From: Closterium sp. NIES-65
Lineage: Eukaryota > Streptophyta > Zygnematophyceae > Desmidiales > Closteriaceae
Assembly (NCBI GenBank): GCA_948144175.1
Contig: CANXME010002183.1
Span: 186,001-250,000, forward strand
DNA: 64,000 nucleotides
Direction: 5' to 3'
Shown here: in pieces, positions 21,540 to 31,298 of the stretch
Layout: each line of letters starts with the position of its first letter
How positions within the stretch are numbered: the first letter of the stretch is position 1
Notes under the pieces: generated by a model
The model's input: only the letters and a program-made list of their open reading frames with translations
Databases searched by the model: none
What the model was told of the DNA's origin: nothing
Position numbers and translations under genes: made by a program

Positions 21540-22030
21540 CCGCCGCCCTACTCAGCAGCCCCGCCGCCCTACTCCTGCGGCCCCGCCGCCCTACTCAGCG
21601 GCCCCGCCGCCCTACTCAGCGGCCCCGCCACCCTTCTCCTGTGGCCCCGCCGCCCTACTCAGCGGCCCCGCCGCCCTTCTCCTGCGGCCCCGCCGCCCTT
21701 CTCTGCGGCCCCGCCGCCTCTCCCGCTGCGTCCCCGCCACCTACCTTGCGGCCCCGCCGCCCTTCACCGCCCGCTCCGCCCGTGCCGCCCGAGCCGCCTG
21801 AGCCGCCTGAGGAGCCGAGCCGCCCGAGCCGCCTGAGCCGCCCGAGCTGCCCGACCCTGCTGAGCCGCTCGAGCCGCCTGAGCCGCAGAGGAGCCGAGCC
21901 GCCCGAGCCGCCCAAGCCGCCCGAGCCGCCCGAGCCGCCTGAGGAGCCGAGCCGCTGGTACCGCGGAGCCGCAGTTGCTGCTGAGCCGTCCGAGCAGCAG
22001 TGTTGCCGTGTTGCTGTGCTGCTCACCTGC
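21540..22030 (+). repeat. Copia-4 leader minisatellite (5' truncated)
   Basis: CCCCGCCGCCCTACTCAGCGG-type repeats (about 21 bp) to 21770, then GAGCCGCCCGAGCCGCCTGA repeats to 21960. Non-coding by comparison with sisters. A spurious open frame runs from the Copia-3 RT into it. Confidence 0.88.
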
Positions 22031-22115
22031 CCGACACGCCCTGTCTGGTGAGAACAGCGCTTCTGTCACTGCACTGCCCCTGTCCTACAGTTGGTACTGC
22101 TAGTCTACTTTTGTC

Positions 22116-23222
22116 ATGGCTACCCTAGTATCCTCGCTTTTGACGCTGAGGGTCGAGCCATTGACTTTGAGGTCTGGGTCGACGACCTGTAGCTGTACTT
22201 ACAGTGCGATAGGGCAGACGGTCTCTCTCTCTTTGACCTCACCTCTGGCGCCTCTCCTGCCCCTGCTGCTGATGCTGACCCCACTGTTCGCTCCCAGTGG
22301 GCCACGCGCGATGCTGCTGCACGTCTTGCTGTGCGTCGCCACCTGCCTACCGCTGAGCGCACGCACTTTAGTCGGTACAAGAGTGCTCAGACCTTGTACG
22401 ACGTTGTAGTTGCGCGCTACTCTTCCCCTGCCACTGCTGCACTGAGCCGCCTCATGCTACCCTTCCTCTTCCCTGACCTTGCTGCCTTTCCCACAGTTGC
22501 TAACCTCATTACGCACCTCCGCACTAGTGACACTCGCTACCGCGCCGCGCTTCCTGCTGAGTTCTGCGCCAAGAACCCCCCCCCCCCCCCCCCCCCCCAT
22601 GTACATCACTCTCTATTTTATAGTCACCCGCCTCCCTGACTCCCTTCGTGTAGTCAGGGACCACTTCCTCTCGGTCTGTCCCACCACTCTCACTGTTGAC
22701 CTCTTAGAGAAGGCCCTCCTAGCAGCGGAGAAGAGCATCGTCGCTAAAGGAGCCTCTCGTGATGACCCTCGCAACCCCATCTTTGAGGGGTGTTCTCCTT
22801 CCCCCCTTTTGCCCTCTGTCGCCTCTGCCGCTGCGGCCGACCTCGTTGGTCTTGAGTCGGTCGGTGCGGCGTCTGCCCCTAGCGGGAGACGTTGCTCTGG
22901 CAAGGGCAAGGGGGGCAAGGGCGCGGGTGGAGCTAGCGGGGGCGGTGGAGGTGGCGGTGGAGGCGGCGGAGGGAGTGGGGGTGGCGGTGGGAGTGGTGGC
23001 GGGAGTGGAGGTGTCGGTGGCAGCGGTGGAGGCGGAGGCGGCGGAGGCTGCGGCGGTCCTAGCGGAGGCGGCGGTGGGGGCGGAGGTGGAGGAGGCGGTG
23101 GAGGAGGAGGTGGAGGTGGTCGGGGTGGTGCTTCACAGCGGAGCAGCACTGGTGGTGGTCAGCGCCAGCAGCAGCAGCAGCAGCGTTCTCGGGACATCCC
23201 CCCCCCCTCAGCAGCTCCGTGA
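22116..23222 (+). pseudogene. gag: Copia-4 gag
   Basis: The ATG at 22116 is followed by a one-base loss near 22124 (ACC-CTAGTATCC against sister ACCCCTAGTGTCC), so the true frame is left after three codons. In the correct frame a TAG at 22190-22192 replaces CAG. The capsid-like region has FSRYKSAQTLYDVVVARY. The C-run at 22577-22598 shifts frame again before MYITLYFIVTRLPDSLRV. The tail from about 22930 to 23130 is almost pure Gly. QRQQQQQ and the PPPQQLREWY region follow. Confidence 0.85.
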
Positions 23223-25085
23223 GTGGTACACGCAGCGTCAGCGTGGTGGGGGTTTGGTCCCTGCACCTACGTCCTTCGCACCGGCGACCGCGCGGGTGAG
23301 CAGTGTGGGGGTGCCCACCCCACCCAGCGCTGCTTTGGCCGCCTGACGGACGCTTGGCGTCAGCAGTTCCTGGAGGCCAGTAAGATCCCCCGCTGTGGAG
23401 AGCTGTCTAGGGCAGGCGTAGCTATCTATGATCTTGACTTTGAAACTATCCTTGCTGCCATATATGCTGTGACTATTAGTGATGAGGGTGACTGTTACCG
23501 GTGTTTCCCGCCCGACCCGGGCATTGGTACTGCTGCTCTAGGTGCTGGTGAGGCTGCTGCTCTAGGTGCCAGTGCGTCTGCGCCCTCAGGTACTGGTGAG
23601 TCTGCGCTCTCAGGTACTACGTCGGCTTCGGCCTCCCTCACCTTCACCCTTGACTCTGGGGCTTCTCGCTCCTTCTTTCGGGACCGCACCACGCTCACGC
23701 CGCTTAGTCGGCCGGTTGCGGTGTCTCTGGCTGACCCCTCTGGGGGCCCTGTCCTGTCTCGCTTCTCCACAGTCCTCCCGTGTCCGGCGGCTCCCTCTGG
23801 CACCCTGTCTGGTCTCTACCTCCCCTCGTTCTCCACGAACATGGTGAGTGGTGCTGACCTACAGGATGCGGGTGTCCACCAGTTCACTCCTGCGCGCCAG
23901 CGGGTGACGCACTGCACCGAGGCTAGCACAGGCCGACACCTGGCTACGTTTACCCGTCAGCCGGGGTCGAGCTTGTACAAACTGACCACTGCGTCTCCTC
24001 CCGTTGCTGAGTCTGGTAGGGTAGCTGCGTCGGGTCAGGTGTTTGCTGCAGCGTCCAGGTCTGGTCCTGAGTCTGCCCCCTGTTCGTGTAGTCTCCTGTC
24101 TCACGAGACTCTCCTCTGGCACCACCGCCTTGGTTACCCCTCTCTGCTTCGGCTCAGAGGCATGGCCTCCCGTCTTCTTGTGTCTGGTCTGCCCCTATCC
24201 CTCCCTCCCCTTCCTCAGGGCCCTGGCCCTGCCTGTGTCCCCTGTGTCGAGGGGCGCCAGCGTGCTGCACCTCACTCCTCCCAGTTTCCTCCGACAGAGG
24301 CCCCATTGCAGACGCTTCACATGGACGTGTGGGGCCCAGCCCGCGTCCGTGGACAGGGTCACGAGCGCTACTTCCTGCTCGTTGTTGACGACTACTCGCG
24401 TTACACCTCAGTCTTCCCCTTGCGCAGCAAGGATGATGTCACTGAGGTGCTGATCGACTGGATCCGCGCAGCTCGTCTCCAGCTCAGGCAGAGCTTTGGC
24501 TCGGTCTTTCCTGTTCTGCGTCTGCACTCGGACAGAGGCGGAGAGTTCTCCTCTGGCCTTCTGCGAGCCTACTGTCGTGCACGAGGCATCCGTCAGACCT
24601 TCACGCTTCCGGACTCTCCGCAGCAAAATGGGATTGCTGAGCGCCGCATGGGCATGGTCATGGACGTCGCTCGTACGTCTATGATGCATGCGGCTGCCCC
24701 CCATTTTCTGTGGCCGTTTGCGGTCAGGTACGCGGCGCATCAGATCAACCTTCACCCCAGGGTCTCCAGGCCGGAGACCTCCCCAGCCCTACTGTGGACG
24801 GGGAAAGTTGGCGATGCGTCGGCGTTCCGGGTCTGGGGATCTCGAGCGTTTGTCCGCGACTTGTCTGCGGACAAGCTGTCCCCTCGCGCTGCTCCTTGCG
24901 TCTTCCTGGGGTTCCCCCCCGACGCGCCTGGGTGGCAGTTCTACCACCCCACCTCTCGCCGTGTTCTGTCCTCCCAGAGCGTCACGTTCGACGAGTCGGT
25001 CCCCTACTACCGCCTCTTCCCCTACCGCACTCCGTCCCTCCCCCCGCCCCCGCTCTTCCTTGTACCAGGTCCCCCCCCCCCGTAG
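23223..25085 (+). CDS. pol: Copia-4 Gag knuckle, protease and integrase (620 codons)
   Basis: One open frame with the zinc-knuckle-like CTYVLRTGDRAGEQCGGAH (about residues 19-37), the conserved DLDFETILAAIYAVTISDEG, the aspartic protease TLDSGASRSFFRDRTTL (about residue 142) and integrase. Integrase shows WHHRLGYP and CVPCVEGRQR (zinc), then LHMDVWGPARV, LHSDRGGEFSS and QQNGIAERR (D, D, E), then PCVFLGFPPDAPGW. The start is a GTG after a frame break, so the real product was part of a Gag-Pol polyprotein. It ends where a run of C (about 25069-25080) shifts the frame into the linker. Catalytic residues look intact. Confidence 0.88.
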   Translation: MVHAASAWWGFGPCTYVLRTGDRAGEQCGGAHPTQRCFGRLTDAWRQQFLEASKIPRCGELSRAGVAIYDLDFETILAAIYAVTISDEGDCYRCFPPDPGIGTAALGAGEAAALGASASAPSGTGESALSGTTSASASLTFTLDSGASRSFFRDRTTLTPLSRPVAVSLADPSGGPVLSRFSTVLPCPAAPSGTLSGLYLPSFSTNMVSGADLQDAGVHQFTPARQRVTHCTEASTGRHLATFTRQPGSSLYKLTTASPPVAESGRVAASGQVFAAASRSGPESAPCSCSLLSHETLLWHHRLGYPSLLRLRGMASRLLVSGLPLSLPPLPQGPGPACVPCVEGRQRAAPHSSQFPPTEAPLQTLHMDVWGPARVRGQGHERYFLLVVDDYSRYTSVFPLRSKDDVTEVLIDWIRAARLQLRQSFGSVFPVLRLHSDRGGEFSSGLLRAYCRARGIRQTFTLPDSPQQNGIAERRMGMVMDVARTSMMHAAAPHFLWPFAVRYAAHQINLHPRVSRPETSPALLWTGKVGDASAFRVWGSRAFVRDLSADKLSPRAAPCVFLGFPPDAPGWQFYHPTSRRVLSSQSVTFDESVPYYRLFPYRTPSLPPPPLFLVPGPPPP

Positions 25086-26337
25086 ACCCCCTCCCCCCTC
25101 AGGGTCCTGCCCCTTCAGGTGTGTCCCAGGTAGACGCAGTCGAGCCTGTCGAGGTCACTGGTGACTCTGGTGCTGCTGAGTGTGCTGAGCCTGGGGGTGC
25201 TGGGCCTGGGGGTGCGGAGCCTGGGGGTGCTGAGCCTGGGGGTGCTGAGCCTGGGGGTGCTACGCCTGGGGGTGCTGAGCCTGGGGGTGCTGAGCCTGGG
25301 GGTGTTGGGCCTAGGGGTGCTACGCCTGGAGGTGCTTTGCCTGGGGGTGCTGGGCCTGGGGGTGCTGAGCCTGGGGGTGCTCCGGGTGCTTCGTCTCGCC
25401 AGGAGCCACTCTCTCCACAGGAGCTGCGCGAGTGGTTTGCCCGGCGCTGGAGCCGTGCTGCTGGTGCTGGAGGTTCTTCGGCTACTGAGGGTGCTGCTGT
25501 CGCGGGTCACGGAGGTGCTCGTACTGGGAGTACTGGAGCTGCTGGGCCTGCAGGTTCGACTGGAGCTGCTGCTGTGGAGGGTGTTGGCGCTGAGACTACC
25601 ACTGGCGGTCCTGCTGGGGGTGCTCCTGGTGCTGCTAGAGGTTGTGGAGCTGCTGGAGGTGCTGTTGGAGTGGGTGCTCCTGCTGGGGGTACTGGTGCTG
25701 TCCCTGCTGTTTCTAGCGTCGCCTCGCGGCCTCGACCGTACTTCGTTCCACTCCTGCAGCAGGTTCTTGGTCTTCCACCTTCTACTGGTCCTCCTCCTCC
25801 CTTAGAGGGTCCCCAGCCTGTCCCGTCACAGTCACAGCTACAGCCTGCCTCCCCTTTGCCTGCTCCTTCTCCCTACGCTGGTCCTACTGGAGGTCTTACT
25901 GAGCGTCGTGAGCCTGCGTCTCGTCCTGCGTCGCCTGTTCGTGCTGCTCACGCTAGTGGTCGCGGTTCGCGTCAGCGTCCTCCTCCTGTCCCTGGCACGC
26001 ACCGGATGTCTCTGCGTCCGTCCACTGCTCCTCTACGTGCCCCTTTGCCTTCTCCTCCTGAGTCCTCTCTTCCTGCACTTGCCGACCCGGAGTCGGACTC
26101 TCTTCATGCTGCCAGCCCTACTGTCACACGTCTCCTTGCTACTGTCGTCACTGACCCTTCTTTCGAGTCTACTGCTGCGTCTGCCCTCGTTACTGAGCTC
26201 GTCGACTTTGCTGCTCGCTGTCGCCTAGACTACGCTGCTAGTCCTGTCGCTGAGTCTGCATCTGTCTGTCCTCCGTCCGTCGGGGGTGAGTGTGCCCTTG
26301 GCACGGACGTCCTTGAGGACAGGCAGGAGGAGTTCCA
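25086..26337 (+). pseudogene. pol: Copia-4 integrase-RT linker
   Basis: Frame-shifted continuation: PPPVDPLPPQGPAPSGVSQV, then 15-bp repeats coding GGAEPGGAEPGG (25180-25390), Gly/Ala repeats, RPYFVPLLQQVLGLPPST, and a Pro/Ser/Arg-rich stretch ending at FESTAASALVTELVDFAARC. A second frame break near 26345 separates it from the RT. It is low complexity apart from the short conserved islands. Confidence 0.8.
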
Positions 26338-27990
26338 GTGTCTGGCAGCTGCTTCACCCATCTCGTGTCCGTACTGCTTACCCCTGAGGGAAACCCGGAT
26401 GCACTTGACATCCCGACTCCACGCTCTTACGCGGAGGCGATAGAGGGTCCCTACTCCTCTCAATTGCAGGCAGCTATGGATGCAGAGATGGCTTCCTGGA
26501 AGTCCACAGGCACCTACGTTGACGCTGTCCCCCCTCCTGGGGCGAACATCGTCAGTGGCATGTGGATCTTCAGGGTGAAGCGGCCGCCGGGTTCTCCGCC
26601 TGTCTTCAAGGCGCGTTACGTGGCTCGTGGCTTCAGTCAGCGGCAGGGAGTTGACTACTTTCAGACCTTCTCCCCCACCCCGAAGATGACCACTCTTCGG
26701 GTACTGCTGCGCGTTGCTGCTCACCGTGAGTACGAGCTGCACTCTCTTGACTTCAGCACTGCTTTCATGCAGGGCAGCCTGCACGAGGAGATCTGGCTGC
26801 GCCGCCCACCTGGCTTCACTGGGTCTTTCCCTCCTGGTACCCAGTGGAGTCTCCGGCGTCCAGTCTACGGTCTCCGCCAGGCGCCACGTGAGTGGCACGA
26901 CACACTGAGGACTACACTTGCGGCTCTTGGGTTTGCTCCTTCTACTGCCGACTCGTCGCTGTTTCTGCGCACCGACACCTCTCTGCCGCCGTTCTACATC
27001 CTCGTGTACGTCGACGACTTGGTCTTTGCCACAGCTAACACTGCTGGACTCGCGTACGTGAAGTCCAAGCTGCAGAAGAGACACACGTGCACTGACCTGG
27101 GTGAACTGCGCAGCTACCTTGGCTTGCAGATCACCCGGGACAGAGCACGCCGCACCATTACCCTGACTCAGTCACACATGGTGCAGCAGGTCCTTCAGCG
27201 CTTCGGCTTCACGTACTCCTCGCCTCAGGCCACTTTTCTTCCTACTCGCCACTCACTCTCAGCTCTGCCTTCGGATGAGTCCGTAGAGTCGAGTGGCCTG
27301 TATCCAGAGCTTGTTGGTTGCCTCATGTACCTGATGACCTGCACACGACCTGACCTTGCATACCCTCTTAGCATTCTTGCACGCTATGTTGCTCCTGGGA
27401 GACACCGACCAGAGCACATGGCTGCAGCGAAGAGGGTGTTGCGCTACTTGTGCAGTACGTCGGGCATGGTGCTAGTGCTTGGAGGGCGGAGTCCAGTGGT
27501 CCTCACTGGGCACGCGGACGCTTCTTGGGCTGACGATCAGGCTACGCAGCGGTCGTCACAGGGTTACACCTTCAGCCTTGGTTCCGGCTCTGTTTCGTGG
27601 CGGGCTACTCGCTCGTCTTCTGTTCTCGGCTCCAGTTGTGAGGCTGAGATCTACGCCGGGGCCATGGCTGCCCAGGAGCTTCGCTGGCTCACCTACCTTC
27701 TGACCGACCTTGGAGAGCCGCCTCGTTCTCCTCGAGTCCTGTACGTAGACAACAAGGCCATGCTGGCCTTGTGTCGAGAGCAGCGACTGGAGCACAGAAC
27801 AAAGCACATTGCTCTTCGCTACTTCCTTGCTCGTGAGCTACAGCAGCATGGTCAGTTGCGGCTTGCGTACGTGGCCTCTGAGGCCAACACTGCTGATGTT
27901 TTCACCAAGGCGCTTGCGCCTTGTGATCATCAGCGCTTCTGTACTCAGCTTGGTCTTGTACCTGTCTTGCCTCACTTGCTCACTTCTTGA
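26338..27990 (+). CDS. pol: Copia-4 reverse transcriptase-RNase H (550 codons)
   Basis: Uninterrupted RT and RNase H. RT blocks ANIVSGMWIFRVKRPPGSP, FSQRQGVDYFQTFSPTPKM and LHSLDFSTAFMQGSLHEE are present, with YVDDLVFATANT at about residue 224. RNase H has HADASWADDQATQRSSQGYT, SSCEAEIYAGAMAAQELRW, VLYVDNKAMLALC and EANTADVFTKALAPCDHQRF. The first Met is not native, because the frame opens only after an indel near 26345. This is the best template for the A2 subfamily enzyme in the window. Confidence 0.9.
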   Translation: MSGSCFTHLVSVLLTPEGNPDALDIPTPRSYAEAIEGPYSSQLQAAMDAEMASWKSTGTYVDAVPPPGANIVSGMWIFRVKRPPGSPPVFKARYVARGFSQRQGVDYFQTFSPTPKMTTLRVLLRVAAHREYELHSLDFSTAFMQGSLHEEIWLRRPPGFTGSFPPGTQWSLRRPVYGLRQAPREWHDTLRTTLAALGFAPSTADSSLFLRTDTSLPPFYILVYVDDLVFATANTAGLAYVKSKLQKRHTCTDLGELRSYLGLQITRDRARRTITLTQSHMVQQVLQRFGFTYSSPQATFLPTRHSLSALPSDESVESSGLYPELVGCLMYLMTCTRPDLAYPLSILARYVAPGRHRPEHMAAAKRVLRYLCSTSGMVLVLGGRSPVVLTGHADASWADDQATQRSSQGYTFSLGSGSVSWRATRSSSVLGSSCEAEIYAGAMAAQELRWLTYLLTDLGEPPRSPRVLYVDNKAMLALCREQRLEHRTKHIALRYFLARELQQHGQLRLAYVASEANTADVFTKALAPCDHQRFCTQLGLVPVLPHLLTS

Positions 27991-28198
27991 CCTTGCTTGT
28001 ACTGTCACATATATACAGTCTTGCTCTTGCTTGCTTAGCCTCTTATATATATATGTGCTCCTGCATGTGAACTGGCCTTCTGGCCTTGAACTTGTGCTCG
28101 GAATGTGTGGTGACTTTGTGATCCACCCTGAGCTTTGCTTTGCTTTGCTTGACTGGTCTTGTGACCCCTTGTTCTCCCCCAGTTTGCCTATGGGGGTG
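27991..28198 (+). other. Copia-4 3' untranslated block and polypurine tract
   Basis: Non-coding with TATATATATATG, ACTTGTGCTCGGAATGTGTG, GATCCACCCTGAGCTTTGC, and CCCAGTTTGCCTATGGGGG next to the LTR, the shared Copia-A 3' block. Confidence 0.8.
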
Positions 28199-28312
28199 TG
28201 TCAAATTATAATCTTGTGTAGGCTATAGTGGGGTAGCTCATATGGGGTACACATTTCAAGGGTTGAATATTTGTATCACTTCCATTCCATAGTCTTTTCA
28301 TCCTCGTTCTAC
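28199..28312 (+). repeat. Copia-4 3' LTR
   Basis: About 114 bp, TGTCAAATTATAATC...CTCGTTCTAC. It aligns with the Copia-3 5' LTR but is shorter and diverged. The right flank TTTCG differs from the Copia-3 left flank GAACG. Confidence 0.82.
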
Positions 28313-29640
28313 TTTCGTCAATAGCATGCTGCCTTCTCTGCCCTACAAAATGTTATTTGTTCACCGCCCGTACTGCGCATTGCCGACCCACACCGCCCAT
28401 TTGAAGTAGTTTCCGATGCATGCGACATCGCAATTGGAGCCGTACTGCTACATGACTTCGGCAACGGCCTACAATCCATCGCTTACGAGTCACAAAAATT
28501 GCATCCGCCCGAGAAATGTTACGCGATACACGACTGCGAAATGCTCGTGATACACGACCGCGAATTGCTCGCGGTCAAAGCGTGGTGCTGTTACTTGATC
28601 GGTGCAGACGTGGAAGTACAGACAGATCATAAATCATGACAGTACCTCTGCGCACAGCCCTGCCTCAACCCACGACATGTTCGTTGGCTCGACTTCCTCG
28701 AGTCAAATTTTCACTACACGGTCACCTACAAAAAGGGGGCATAAAAAACATCGCCAACGCCTCACTGCCCAAATTCATGACATACTACTCGCCCAGACCA
28801 GCCCACTACTTACGGGACTATTTACCAACGGCTACCAAACAGACCCATTCTTCACCGGAGGAAAATCGCAGCAATTCGCAACAACAAAGGGGGATTATTA
28901 CGTAAAATTCGGCACCGATCGCATCTGGGTACCGGGCTACACCTTACTGCGGGAATTACTGCTACAAGAGACACATGACGGAGTCGCCTCAGGACATTTC
29001 AGAGTAGAAAAAACATGGCAGCAGCTGCAGCGGTACTACTACTGGACCGAGATGCTGACCGACGTGCAACAACACGTGGTGTCGTGACCCACCTGCAACT
29101 CCTGAAGTCATCACGGAAGCGGCCGGCAGGACAATTGCAGCCGATACCACCCCCATAACGTGCTTGGCAGCAGGTGACAATGGACTTCGTCACAGGGTTA
29201 CCGGCCGGAGCAAGTGGGGACGACGCGATCTTGGTCGTCGTTAATTGGTTGACGAAAATGGCACACTTCGTAGCCTGCAAGAAGTCAATCACAGCCGAAG
29301 AAACAGCTCGACTCTTCATCACTACTGTCGTCCGATTGCACGGGATACCAGCGGCGATCATCAGCAACCGCGGCACAAAATTCGCCAGAAACTTCTGGCG
29401 GAACCTGTGGCAGCAGTTCGGCACACAACTACTGTTCAGTTCATCGTATCACCCCAAAACTGACGGACAAACAGAACAGACAAGTCAGACCATGGAACAG
29501 TTAATCCGAGCCACGTGCGACGATCCAACTACGTGGGAACAGCAACGGCCACTCATTGAATTTGCATACAACAACTCCCCATCCGCCACGACCCAACATC
29601 GCCATCCTAAACTACGGACAAGTGAGCATCGTCGCTAAAC
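28313..29640 (+). pseudogene. pol: G1 RNase H and integrase
   Basis: RNase H starts at HAAFSALQNVICSPPVLRIA, with VVSDACDIAIGAVLLHDFG and LLAVKAWCCYLIGADVEV. A TGA at 28637-28639 falls after TDHKS. More frame breaks follow. Integrase zinc region is around 28980-29090 (HFRVEKTWQQLQRYYYW). The core has MTMDFVTGLPAGASGDDAIL (29180), then IISNRGTKFARN, where Asn stands in place of the usual second catalytic Asp, then HPKTDGQTEQTSQTMEQLI with the Glu. Defective by stops and by the Asp to Asn change. Confidence 0.87.
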
Positions 29641-30039
29641 ACAACGCTGACTGCCACCGCCGTCCTGTCACTTACCAGCCCGATGACCTTGTATTACTCG
29701 ATACCGAGAACCTCTGCCTACCCATCACCCCAAAGCTCCACCCCCGATATTGCGGGCCATTTCGCATCAGCCACATGATTACCCCCGACACTTCCCATCT
29801 CCTCCTTCATCTTGCCTAGTACGTCAGCCCGTCATTCCATGTTCGCCTGCTTCGTCAATACGTCCCGTCCACCAGCTAGCTGCCTCGCAACCGCCCAGCC
29901 AGCTTGACACGATTGTGCACAGAGCCAATCATCATGCCTGAAAAAATACTGAGCCACCGAGTTCGTGACCCACGAGGGGCTTGTAGGATCGAAATTCTGA
30001 TCCGGTGGAAGGACCGCACACCAACTGAAGACAATGGGG
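29641..30039 (+). pseudogene. pol: G1 integrase C-terminus and chromodomain N-terminal part
   Basis: YQPDDLVLLDTENLCLPIT and KLHPRYCGPFRI form the SH3-like C-terminal fold seen before chromodomains. After a stop near 29818 the frame gives EKILSHRVRDPRGACRIEIL and IRWKDRTPTEDNG, a chromodomain core with the aromatic Trp of IRWK. It is cut at 30039 by the Copia-5 LTR and resumes at 36980. Chromodomains of this family bind methylated histone H3 and guide integration to heterochromatin. Confidence 0.87.
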
Positions 30040-30161
30040 TGTCAAACTTATATGTTGTGTAGGCTGTAGAGGGGTAGCCCACATGGGGTACAACCCAATT
30101 AGGGTTAGTACTTGTACCCATCTTGCTGCTAGTTCATTCGTTCTCGTTCCTATGTCTGACA
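30040..30161 (+). repeat. Copia-5 5' LTR
   Basis: 122 bp, TGTCAAACTTATATG...ATGTCTGACA. Confidence 0.9.
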
Positions 30162-30191
30162 TGGTTTCAGAGCAGGTCCTCTCCTAGGACC
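30162..30191 (+). promoter_or_regulatory. Copia-5 primer-binding site and hairpin
   Basis: TGGTTTCAGAGCAGG immediately after the LTR, then GGTCCT-CTCCT-AGGACC (30175-30191). Same stem sequence as Copia-2 with a different loop. Confidence 0.8.
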
Positions 30192-30224
30192 GTTTTTTCT
30201 TTAGGGCCCACCGAATCGCGTTAC

Positions 30225-30815
30225 CTCATATGCCGCCCTGCTAACGCTGCACTGCCCTGCACCGCGCCGCCCCGCGTACGCCCTGCCCTGAGTCGCGCCG
30301 CTCGCGCGCTGCTTGCCGCCGCGCGCCCTGCCTTGTCCGCGCGCCACTCGCCGCCGCGCGCCCTGCCCTGCCCACGCGCTACTCGCCGCCGCGCGCCCTG
30401 CTCTGCCCGCGCGCCGCTTGCCAACGCGCGCCCTGCCCTGCCCCGCGCTGCTCACCGCTGCACGCCCTGCCCTGCCCGCACGCCGCTCGCCGCCGCGCGT
30501 CCTGCCTTGCCCGCACGTCGCTCGCCGCCGGCACCCTGCCCTGCCTGCGCGCCACTCGTCACCGCGCGCCCTGCCCTGCCCGCGCGCCTCTTGCCGCCGG
30601 CCCGCCTTCCCTGCCCGCGCGCCCTGCTCTGCCCGCGCGCCGCCCGCCGCCGCGCCGCCTGTCCTGCCTGTGCATCGCTTGCCGCTGCGCCACCTGCCCT
30701 GCTTGCGCGCCACTCTCCGCTGCGCCGCCCTGCCCTGCCTGCATCCCGCCGTGCTAGCCGCCGCCCTGCCTTGCCCTGCCTGCGTTCTGCCCTGCTGCTA
30801 GCGCGCCCTACTGCT
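30225..30815 (+). repeat. Copia-5 leader minisatellite
   Basis: Repeats of CGCCGCGCGCCCTGCCCTGC type with about 45-50 bp periodicity. Long open frames on both strands reflect composition. Not homologous in sequence to leaders of other copies. Confidence 0.85.
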
Positions 30816-30824
30816 CTGCCCTCT

Positions 30825-31298
30825 ATGGCCACTCTCAGTGTACTTTCGTTCGATGTAGAGGGCCGTCTAATACAGTTTGACAAGTGGCTAGATGACCTGC
30901 AGCTGTACTTACTGAGCGATTCTAGGGACGGTGTCTTGCTGTTTGACCTCACGTCTGGCGCCTCTCTCGCCCCTCCCAACACAGCTGACAGTGCGACTCG
31001 CTCACAGTGGCTTACTCGTGACGCTGTTGCTCGCCTAGCCGTTCGCAACCACCTGCCGTTAGCCGAACGCGCTCACTTTGGCCAGAACAAGACTGCTCGA
31101 GCCTTGTACGACGCCGTAGTTGCTCGTTACTCCTCCCCGGCCACTGCTGCTCTAGGCCGCCTTATACTGCCCTACCTGTTCCCCGAGCTGTCCGCCTTTG
31201 CCACAGTTGCCGACCTCGTCACTCACCTTCGCACTAGTGACACTCGCTACCGTGTCGCGCTTCCCGCCGAGTTTCTAGCCAGGAACCCTCTTCCCTAA
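30825..31298 (+). CDS. gag: Copia-5 Gag N-terminal region (157 residues), truncated
   Basis: ATG at 30825 gives MATLSVLSFDVEGRLIQFDK, then LDDLQLYLLSDSRDGVLLFD, FGQNKTARALYDAVVARYSS and LPYLFPELSAFATVADLVTH. The start fits the conserved MAxxxVLxFDxEGR start of sister Gags. It ends LARNPLP-stop: relative to sisters, a deletion removed the C-run and the MYITLYYLVTRLPD segment. The remaining Gag (DLTVDLLEKHLLIAET, Gly-rich tail 31570-31780, knuckle CPYVIRTGARTCQACGKLH near 31860-31915) follows in shifted frames. Confidence 0.85.
   Translation: MATLSVLSFDVEGRLIQFDKWLDDLQLYLLSDSRDGVLLFDLTSGASLAPPNTADSATRSQWLTRDAVARLAVRNHLPLAERAHFGQNKTARALYDAVVARYSSPATAALGRLILPYLFPELSAFATVADLVTHLRTSDTRYRVALPAEFLARNPLP

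Larger units (their letters stand above)
21540..28312 (+). mobile_element. Copia-4, 3' half of a recombinant Copia pair
   Basis: Starts within a leader minisatellite, with no 5' LTR or PBS. It then has gag, protease, integrase, linker, RT, RNase H, the 3' untranslated block, polypurine tract and a 3' LTR (28199-28312). After the LTR the G1 RNase H resumes. Its protease-integrase and RT-RNase H frames are among the best preserved of the family. Confidence 0.9.

Noticed and set aside
22613..23149. Proline-rich antisense frames opposite the Gag Gly-rich tail (also 1800-2456, 12512-13036)
   Set aside because: They mirror GGN-rich coding on the other strand, appear in every gag copy and have no domain of their own.
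30201..31048. Arg/Ala/Gly-rich frames on both strands of the Copia-5 leader
   Set aside because: They follow the GC-rich minisatellite, differ completely from leaders of sister copies and lack conserved residues.
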